This document shows, one piece after another, positions 1-7,800 of a stretch of DNA of 16,435 bases. A program made the position numbers and the translations under genes. Every line of letters begins with the position of its first letter. The stretch's first letter is position 1. The notes beneath the pieces were generated by a model. The model saw only the letters and a list, made by a program, of their open reading frames with translations, was not told the origin of the DNA and made no database searches. Source of the stretch: Parachlorella kessleri (taxonomy: Eukaryota > Chlorophyta > Trebouxiophyceae > Chlorellales > Chlorellaceae); assembly GCA_001598975.1 (NCBI GenBank), contig BBXU01000170.1, positions 1-16,435 on the forward strand, written 5' to 3'.

Positions 1-111
1 CCCCCCCGCCCAACACACACAACACACCCACCCACCACCACCACCACCCACCCACACCTCTGCCCCTTCTTAGATAGCAATCCTCTTTAGCCACCCCTAC
101 TTATAGCTCAC
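1..111. other. Simple-sequence C/A-rich tract: intron or 3' UTR of the SnoaL-like gene
   Basis: Bases 1-58 are almost entirely C and A (CCCACC, CACACA, CCACCA repeats), so the minus strand reads as a G/T-rich tract. It lies downstream of the last visible exon of the minus-strand gene and is either its next intron or its 3' UTR. No coding signal is seen. Confidence 0.5.
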
Positions 112-1523
112 CGAAATGGCCCTGATCTTGCCCCCCTCCACCTTCACTTTGAGGACACCCTCCTTTGTGGACAGCCTCCGCCCCCGAGGCGTGACCTGCA
201 GTGGCCGCAGCAAAGCAGGCACAGCCAGCGTATGTTTGTTAGTTGAAGGCGCCCTGAAGGGACCCGCAAGGCTGCATGGTCAGGCCGGTGTAGAAGGCTG
301 GCTATGGCGGCAAACAAGCACACTGTCCCTGCAGCGCGCTGCGCTTATTCGCTGTTGGGCGCATTTGGAATGAGCAGCCGTTGGAGCTCACTGACAAAGG
401 CTGTCCCACAACTGCCCTGCACTGCCAATTGCAATCCCTCCAACAGAGCCCCTGGCGCAGGGCAAACGTGTGGGGTACCCCTGGCAGCATGCCCCTCATG
501 CGACCATGGTACCCGCCCTCACCGGCGGCAGGTCCTCCCTCCCAGGGATCACCAGGGCTGCCCCCGTGTGGTGCCCCGTGGCCTGCACAAACACACAGTG
601 GGGTGGCAGCTGGCACCAGCCTGGCTCAACCGCATCACCTTCACAGACGCCAAACTGCTGTCTGACCCCTTCCTGTCACATGCATTGCCACCTAAAAAAG
701 CCTATGTGGCTGGTAACTTTTCCGTTGGTGGAATACACAATGAACGGGGTGCACGACCACCGCAGGTACTGTCCTATGTGGCGTGTGTGGTTGTAGCTAG
801 CTGGATTACCGCCCTCACCTGGACCAGGACGATGGCGAAGCCACCCTTGTCCACCACGCCATCAGTTGCTGCTGTCCATTTGAAGTCTGGAATAGCCGGC
901 AGCACGTTGTTCAACATGATATCCTTGAAGTCTGCGCACCAATACCATATGAGTGGCAATGTGTGTCAACGTGAGGTTGTGCGTCTTGCTGAGGTGCAGT
1001 CAGCAGCGCTTCTTGTGTGGCTTGTGTGGCTAGTGCTTCAATACAGGCCTGCGATCCTGGTGGGCCTCCAATAGTTGCTAGCCGGGTCGTATGATTGCTG
1101 CCGCTGACTGTGACTGTGCACTTTGGCACCACTGCTTTACCACTCAAGACTGCTGGCTAAAACCTGGGCCCCCACACCTTGCTTGGTATATACCCGAGAG
1201 CCGTCCTCGTGGAGCTGAAAGTCCTGAGCCAGCAGCTGGTCATAGACCTCCCCATTCCCTGGGTCACTGAAGAAGCCCTCCAACACAGCCTTGCGCTCAA
1301 GTGACTCCCGGTCACCAGGCTTGCTGCTGGGCCCCAGTCCCAGGCGCTTGAGTATACCGTCTGTGAAGGCCACCACCTGTGACCTGGCAAGGACTGACCG
1401 CCTCAGGTGTGGACCCTTGGACGGCAAGGGTTTGCCCCTGAACGCCGCCCGGCTGACTAGGGGCTTCCGGGCTTGCCCACACACTTCGAAATGTTCACAT
1501 GACAAGGTCAACACGCCGGCCAT
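112..1523 (-). CDS. SnoaL-like / NTF2-fold protein, four exons, 3' end uncertain
   Basis: Four minus-strand exons join in frame: 1523-1178, 931-819, 582-523 and 195-112 (introns begin GTGTGG, GTGAGG, GTGAGG and end GCAG). They give 201 residues. Residues 1 to about 55 are rich in Arg, Ser and Ala and could be a chloroplast or mitochondrial transit peptide (inference). From about residue 75 the protein resembles the SnoaL/NTF2-like fold: an EGFFSDPGNGEVYDQLLAQD opening helix, then PDFKW, a strand ending FAIVLVQ, ATGHHTG, and LPPVTPRGRR, which align with the family's PDL.W, W.A.GTHTG and PPTGR motifs. The fold is known from small enzymes such as polyketide cyclases and from non-enzymatic ligand-binding proteins, so the substrate cannot be predicted. 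After KIRAIS a good donor (GTGAGC, 111-106) suggests another exon off the left edge. If it is not spliced, four more codons lead to a TAG at 99-97. The start is the first ATG of the open frame. The family call is fairly sure; function is unknown. Confidence 0.72.
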
Positions 1524-1753
1524 GCGCGCTTCACCGGTTTTACATAATATTTAACAGTGCCATCAAACTGGTGTATCGACGCTACAAGTCAGCAACGAAA
1601 AGCGCCTCGGCTGACTCGTCCCTGTACAACTTTTGGTACCGCCGGCCGATTGCGCGTAAACTGTAGCTTCGCCGAACCACGCCTAGTTTCTCACCCCTGG
1701 GCTGCGAGGGGCCGCAGCCTGGCTGCTTTTGCAGCTAGACAAGCACTGCCAAC

Positions 1754-1783
1754 ATGGCGTACACACGGCGACGGTCATGCTAA
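1754..1783 (+). promoter_or_regulatory. Upstream ORF 1 of the O-GlcNAc transferase (9 codons)
   Basis: An ATG at 1754 in the context CCAACATGG (A at -3, G at +4) opens a 9-residue ORF, MAYTRRRSC, ending at TAA 1781-1783, 35 nt before the main start. Its initiation context is better than that of the main ATG (C at -3). If the transcript starts upstream of 1754, this would be expected to reduce translation of the main ORF. The transcription start is unknown. Confidence 0.45.
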
Positions 1784-1803
1784 TCCACCAGCCGTCCGAA
1801 TAA
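1777..1803 (+). promoter_or_regulatory. Upstream ORF 2 of the O-GlcNAc transferase (8 codons)
   Basis: An ATG at 1777, in a different frame from uORF 1 and overlapping its end, encodes MLIHQPSE and stops at TAA 1801-1803, 15 nt before the main start. That TAA is in the same frame as the main ORF and so also marks 1819 as the first in-frame ATG of this exon. Confidence 0.4.
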
Positions 1804-1818
1804 TCCCTCACGCAGCCC

Positions 1819-4800
1819 ATGGCGTTCCTATTCAATGGGGGCCAGTTGGCCCCCTTTTTTGCTCAGTTTCTGCAGCAGCTGAAGCCTCGGCCAGGGCAGC
1901 GGGTGGAGGAAGTGGTGGCTCAGGCCACTGAGGCGCTACGGGCCTCAGGCATCCAGCCCAGCGCAGCTCTTCAGGCGTCTATAGCTGCCCACGTGGCGGC
2001 AACGTTAGGCTGCAGCTTTCAAACCAGCCCCGGGCAACATGCTGTACTCCCGTTGCTGGCCGGGCCGCCCTTGCTGGCCCCACCCCCAGGTGCGCCTACC
2101 AGGCGATAGCCCGTCACGAAGCTGATCACTGGAAGTCCCAGCGCTGACCACTCAGCGGCCTGGGCAGCAGGGGTCACTTAACTGTGTCTGGCTGCTTGCA
2201 GGCATTGGTGGGGCCAGCCCAAGGTTAGTCTATGCCCCCCCGCTCGCCCCCCCTGTCTTATGCCGCTGCCGTCACAGCTGGCGGCGTGCAGCAGCCACTG
2301 CCGCCGGCCGGCACGGTCATCACTCAGTCTGGGGCGCTGGTGCAGCAGGCCCCTCCAGTGGCCACGCCTGCTGAAGTAGATGGAGCACTGGCCCAGGCCC
2401 ATGAGGCATATAAGCTTGGCAATTATGGCCGAGCCGTCCAGCTGTGTCAGTCGGTAAGCTGAGCTGGAGGACTAAAATCGAGGAGGTCCACCAATGTGGG
2501 GTATGGAGGGCAGTGGGGTGTATTAAATGTGCAGATTGGTTCGCGTGAGTAGGTTGCCAACCTCAAAAGAAATTGGATTGTCGTCTGCAAGAAGCGTGAG
2601 TCCCAGCCTCGGGATAATGGGGCAACAGCTGCTTTTTCAGCGACTGCTAGCAGTGCCTGACTGTCCCTCCCTCCCGGGCGTTGGCAACCCCGCCTTGCAG
2701 GTATACAGCGGCGGCAGCCGGCGGACTGACCTCCTGCTTCTTCTAGGCGCCTGCCACTACCAGCTGGGGCAGTATGACCTGGCGGTGTACTTCAATGACG
2801 CATGCATTTTGGTGGACCCCCAGCTGGCGGAGGCGCACGCAAATCTGGCCAATGCGCTGCAGCAGTGCGGGAACCTGGACCTGGCGATCATGTACTACCA
2901 GGTACTGCGAGCATGTAGTACCATGTGGCGGGACAACAAGTAGAACGCGCTGCAGCCGTGTGGGACCCTGGGCCACACTTGGATCATGAACCACCAAGTA
3001 CCGCGCTAGTATGTAGTATCATGTGGCGGGACAGCATGGTAGCACCAGGCGTGGGGGGTGTGTTATGTGCTTATGTCATTGTGTCACATACATAAGTCAT
3101 GCGGGGTTCATCCATGGAGGCCTGCTCCTTTCGGCCTCTCTGGGCACGGGCAGGGGGCAGCAGCGGTTCACACTCACCCGCCCGATGCTCCGACACAGCT
3201 AGGAGCTAACTACCCTAGGCAGTGCATGGGGCGGTCAGCAGGCCATGCGACGCGTGTCATGTGCTTGAAGGGCGTCAAGTGATGTTGCGTTGGGCTATGT
3301 ACTCCTATAAGCAGGGCAGTGGCTTGCCAGGCATAGGGCAATAGCATTTAGGCATAGGGCTCAGCATCTAGTGCTCATTCAGACCTTATGCTATCAGTTG
3401 GTTGTTGAAATTATGGAGTTAGTTGTTGAAAGGAGGGACGGGACGGACACAACACGTCTGGCCACCTATTGACTCATGCTTGGCTTTCCTGGCTTATCTT
3501 GCAGTCTGCGCTGCGCCTGAAGCCCGGCTTCAGTGATGCGTACAACAACATGGCGACAGCGCTGCTGCAGAAGGGCCTAGTGCTGCAGGCCATGGACTGC
3601 TACAACTCTGCACTGGCGGTCAACCCGGGCCTGGTGAGGGGGGCAAAGGGAGTGGAGCCATGGGGAAATCACGCCACTAAAGCTGCGAGGACCGCAGTCT
3701 AACAAGAGAGCATAGCGCACCTTGAGCTGGAGCGCGGGGGTTTGTAGTGATGTGTTGAGAGCAGCCTGGTTGGAGGGCCAGATGGGTGGCCCTTGCTACA
3801 TCAAGCCCAGAGTTTGCTAGGTTCGCCTGGGGAGCCCTTCATTGTGATTGCACAGGAGCATACGGCGCCATATTTAGCGTCAGAAGCCACCTGCTCCACG
3901 TTTGTTGATGGTGCTGAGGGCAGGCGCCTGGTGGGGAGGTGTTGCAAGGGCTTGAGAGTTGTGGACTTCGTCGGGAGGTGACCCGATGCCTTTGGGCCTG
4001 CCCGTTTGAGAACGCACATTTTGGACATCATCCCTGTTGGACATCATCCCTTACCACCGACCCCCCCTCTGGCTTCCCCCGCCCTGTCGCAGACCGACGT
4101 GCGGACCAACCTTGGCGACTTGTGGCGCGCGCAAGGCGAGCAGGGGCGCGCGGCAGCCCTGCAGTGCTACACCGAGGTGCTGCGCCTCGACAACACGTAC
4201 GCGCCAGCGTGGCGCGGGCTGGGCGATTGCTACAGGGAAGCGGGGGACCACGGGCAGGCGGTGACCTGCTACCAGGTGGGCAGTGAGTAGGAGTATATGT
4301 TGGGGGGGGGGGGGGGCGCGCGCTGCGGCAGGTGCATTTCTTGGTGGCATGTATAGGGCCAGTTTGTGGGTGCAGCTGGCCGCTCACCTGTCGGTAGCCA
4401 GCCTGACCATTCACCAGCAAGTCTTGACCACCAGCTCTTGTGTGAGGGAATCGCAACTCATTAACAAATAGCCGCCCTGGACTTTACAGCGAAGTACACC
4501 TTGTGTATGGCTTGCTGGCTGTGAGCAGGAGGCGGTGAGGCTGCAGCTGTTGTGAGAGAAACTTTCATGGAAAATTAGGTTACTAGAAAGCGGGCCGCCC
4601 CGGATTTTACAGCGATGTACAACTTTTGTATGGCTCTGTCGGCTGTGAGCAGGAGGCTGTGAGGCTGCAGCCGTCGTACGCGGACGCGTTCACGGGGCTG
4701 GGGGTGTCGCTGAAGGAGCTGCGGCGGCGGGAGGAAAGCGAGGCGTGCTTCCAGGCGGTAGTGCGCCTGCGCCCCGGCTGCGCGCTGTCGCTCGGCAACC

Positions 4801-7800
4801 TGGCAGGTGCGGGGGAGGAGTGTTAGAGGGGTGGGAGGTAAGGCCCTGGTTCATGCTAGAGGGTGTTTCACCTTCATATACCTGGGTGGGACGCCTTAGT
4901 GTCTAGATGCGAATCATGTCTTGAATACCCGGTGTGGGTTGGCGTCTCCTCTGCTGGAAGGGTTGTGGCTGGCCCCCTGCGTTGGGGCTGTGTTGATGTG
5001 AGCCGCCCGTCCAGTCTTGCACAGGAGGCAAGCTTGCGAAAGACCCTCAGGCAGGCGGGGGCCCTTAGGCAAGCATGGAATGCACACATGCTCTGGCGGC
5101 TGCTGTAGCGCCAAGACTCGCAGTCGTCGCAACCACCGCTGCACTCCAGCAAGCACCACTCCATCCCACCCCATTCTGGGCTCCCTTACCCGCCATGACT
5201 ACTCCAGCTACCCCTCCCTCCTGACCGCTTGCTGCCCCCAGCGCCCACCCTAAACCCTACCGGGTTTAGACAAATGCAATGCAAGCCGGGTTTAGGCAGC
5301 CGCCCCCCCTACTTCCTGCGTACCACAACAAGGCTAAGGATGCACACACATGCCTGCAAGCTGCCCCTGCAGGCGCCTACTACGAGGCCGGCAAGCTGGA
5401 GCTGGCCATCGCGACCTACCGCGAGGCCCTGCAGCACCAGCCCAACTTCCCCGAGGCGTACAACAACCTGGGCAACGCTCTGCGCGAGGCGGGGCGCCTG
5501 GACGAGGCGGTGGCCTGCTACACCGTGTGCATCCAGCTGCAGATGGCCGCTGCGGCGCCGGCGGGGGCGGTGGTGGGGCCGGGCGGGCGGCTGGTGGCGG
5601 CGCCGGCGCCGGCGGGGAACAACAAGGTGCGCCGTGGCTTGGCGGGGGTGGGGGAGGGAGGGGTGGTGGCTGTGTGCAATAGGTGGTGGGAACAACAAGG
5701 GGCGGGACAGAGCGGGGCTTTCGGGTTGGCTGGCAGCGTCGGCAGTAATTGGGGAGGGCAAGCTCCTTGTAGATGGTTGGCTGGCGGCTGGGGAGTTTAG
5801 CTTTTAAGAGCGAACGAGCGGTGGGCGAGGCGTGGAGCACCCAGTGTGGAGAGTATGTGTGTGCTGGTATAGAAGTGCTCAATGCCAGACTTGTCAGAAC
5901 AGCGCGCAGAATCCGCACAGTGCATGGGGCTCTGTCCACCGGTCCGCCGGGCGCCAGCGTGACACACATGCTGCGCTGTGCTGTGCTGTGCAGGCCCTGG
6001 CAGTGCAGCACGCCCAGCGGCTGAGCGTGGCCTACAACAACCTGGGCGGCATCCTCAAGCTGCAGGGTCGCATGGCCGAGTGCGTGACATGTTATGAGCA
6101 CGTAGTGGCGCTGCAGTCGGGGTCGCCCGAGGCCCTCGCCAACCTGGCCTCAGCCTACAAGGATTCGGGTGCGCTGTCCGGTGACAGGGTTGGGGACGGT
6201 CAGGGGTCGGCTAGGGGTGGTCGGGCAGCTGATTGGTTTGGCGGGAGATATTAGTTGACCGCCCACAGCAGCGCACCTGGCCAGACCCGGGGGGCCAACC
6301 ATTTCCAGTACAGCACCCGTGAAGAGTGAGCGGGACCGCTCAGAAAGCTTGTATGTCTAAAAACTAAAGCTCGGTGCTGCTCTGCCATCCGTGCGCAGGG
6401 CGCCAGGACGAGGCGATTGTTTCGTACCGGCAGGCGCTGGGGGTGCGGCCCGACTTCCCCGAGGCCTTTGCCAACTACGTGCACTCATTGCAGTGCGTCT
6501 GCGAGTGGCGCGACCGGCCGCAGCTCTTTGCCAGGTGGGTGTGCCAAGCCCAGCCCAGCTCAGCCCAGCTGGCTGCTTGGGTACACAGCACAGTGGTGGA
6601 AAGAGCGAGAGACAGTCAGGGGTGGGCGGGGCGGGGCAGGGCATGCAGCATTCGGAGGTGCATGGGTGCCTGCACAAGCTGCTCTTTCGGGTCAAAAGCT
6701 GCTCGTTCCAATTGAGGCCGGCGGTGGTCAAGCATCTTGCCTCACTCCTTGCCCGCCTGTGCCACCGACTGATTGCGGCTTGCTGCGCGCAGGCTGGAGG
6801 CGGAGGTGCGGCGGGACCTTGCAGGGGGGCGGCTGCCCTCGGTGCAGCCCTTCCATGCCATGGCCTATCCCTTCCCCGCCCACCTGGCCCTCCAGATCTC
6901 CACCAAATACGCAGGTGGGCAGTGCCCGCACCTGCGGCCGTGGGTGGCTGGTCGTGCTGCGCATGCTGGGGGTGCTCCCGCTCCTGCCATGCTCCTGCCC
7001 TTGCTGTGCAACTGAAGTACAGCACTGTTCTGGCCAGCTGCTGGTGCAGCAATCTGTACACTTATCGCCCCCGTCACCTGGGCACCCGGTCTATAATGCT
7101 GGTCCACCTTGGGCTCTGCAGAGTTTTGTGCGTCCGTGGCTGCGCGGCTGGCGCTGCCGCCGCTGGCCCACCCGCCTGCACGGCCGCTGGCCCGGGGGGA
7201 GCGGCTGCGCGTTGCCTACGTGTCTTCAGACTTTGGCAACCACCCGCTGTCGCACCTCATGGGCTCCGTGTTTGGCATGCACAACAAGAGGTGCGATGGG
7301 GCTCAGGTCCGCTTACACCATTACTCTAATTGTCCCCGAATGGATGGAGGCAGGTAGTCTTCATGGGCGTCTTTGTAAAGGTCGGTGGCGATGATGCAGG
7401 AGCATGTGGTGCAGTGGCAGCTACCAGTCAGGTGGAGCTGGATCAAAGGCCTGGCCTCTCCATCTTGAGTAGCCACACCAGTCAGGTTTACGTCAGCAGA
7501 AGCATGCTGGGGCCTGCTGCCGTGCCTCCTAGGCTAACTGCTGCCCACGCCTCTGTTTTTACCTTGCCGCAGCAAGGTGGAGATCTTCTGCTACGCACTC
7601 AGCCCCAACGACGGCTCCGAGTGGCGCCAGCGCATCGCGGCCGAGGCGGAGCACTTCCTGGACGTCTCCTCCTGGGGGGTCTCTGAGATTGCCCAGCGCA
7701 TCTCAGCAGACAGCATCCACGTGGCAGGTGGGGGGCGCCTGGAGGGAGGGAGGCAGGTTTGGAGGCAGTGCGTGAGGTGCTCTCGGGGCTGGAGTGTGCC

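Larger units (their letters stand above)
1524..1818. promoter_or_regulatory. Shared head-to-head intergenic region (divergent promoters)
   Basis: This 295-bp gap separates the start codons of the minus-strand SnoaL-like gene (1523) and the plus-strand O-GlcNAc transferase (1819), so it must contain both 5' leaders and both core promoters. An A/T-rich patch at about 1540-1554 (ACATAATATTTAACA) is the only TATA-like sequence and lies close to the minus-strand gene. No TATA box is evident for the transferase. Coordinate regulation of the pair is possible but is not shown by the sequence. Confidence 0.5.
2380..6534 (+). other. TPR superhelix of the O-GlcNAc transferase (exons 2-9)
   Basis: About thirteen tetratricopeptide repeats of roughly 34 residues run from about residue 125 to 550. 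Clear signatures are [71 protein letters not shown] and [20 protein letters not shown], with the usual Trp/Leu/Tyr, Gly, Ala and Pro positions. In OGT the concave surface of this superhelix, partly lined by Asn, binds substrates and adaptors; many repeats here keep Asn at the equivalent place (YNN, ANL). One slot, residues 423-456, is a degenerate Ala/Gly/Pro tract instead of a helix pair. The last repeat ([14 protein letters not shown]) leads into the catalytic domain, as in plant SEC. Confidence 0.9.

Noticed and set aside
304..1074. 256-codon plus-strand open frame
   Set aside because: It is antisense to the SnoaL-like exons, lacks recognisable motifs, and the minus strand shows four exons with matching phases and family motifs.
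1137..1177. Read-through of SnoaL-like exon 1 into VGAQVLASSLEW and a stop
   Set aside because: Splicing at GTGTGG (1177) joins a well-matched next exon in frame; read-through would truncate the fold.
5334..6101. 255-codon minus-strand open frame
   Set aside because: A GC-rich shadow of transferase exons 7-8 with Pro/Arg-rich low-complexity translation; the plus-strand TPR exons explain the sequence.
6357..7061. 234-codon minus-strand open frame
   Set aside because: Antisense to transferase exons 9-10 and their introns; no motif and strongly biased composition.
6417..7394. 325-codon plus-strand open frame
   Set aside because: It runs out of frame through exons 9-11 and three introns; the conserved GT41 sequence is in the other frames joined by splicing.
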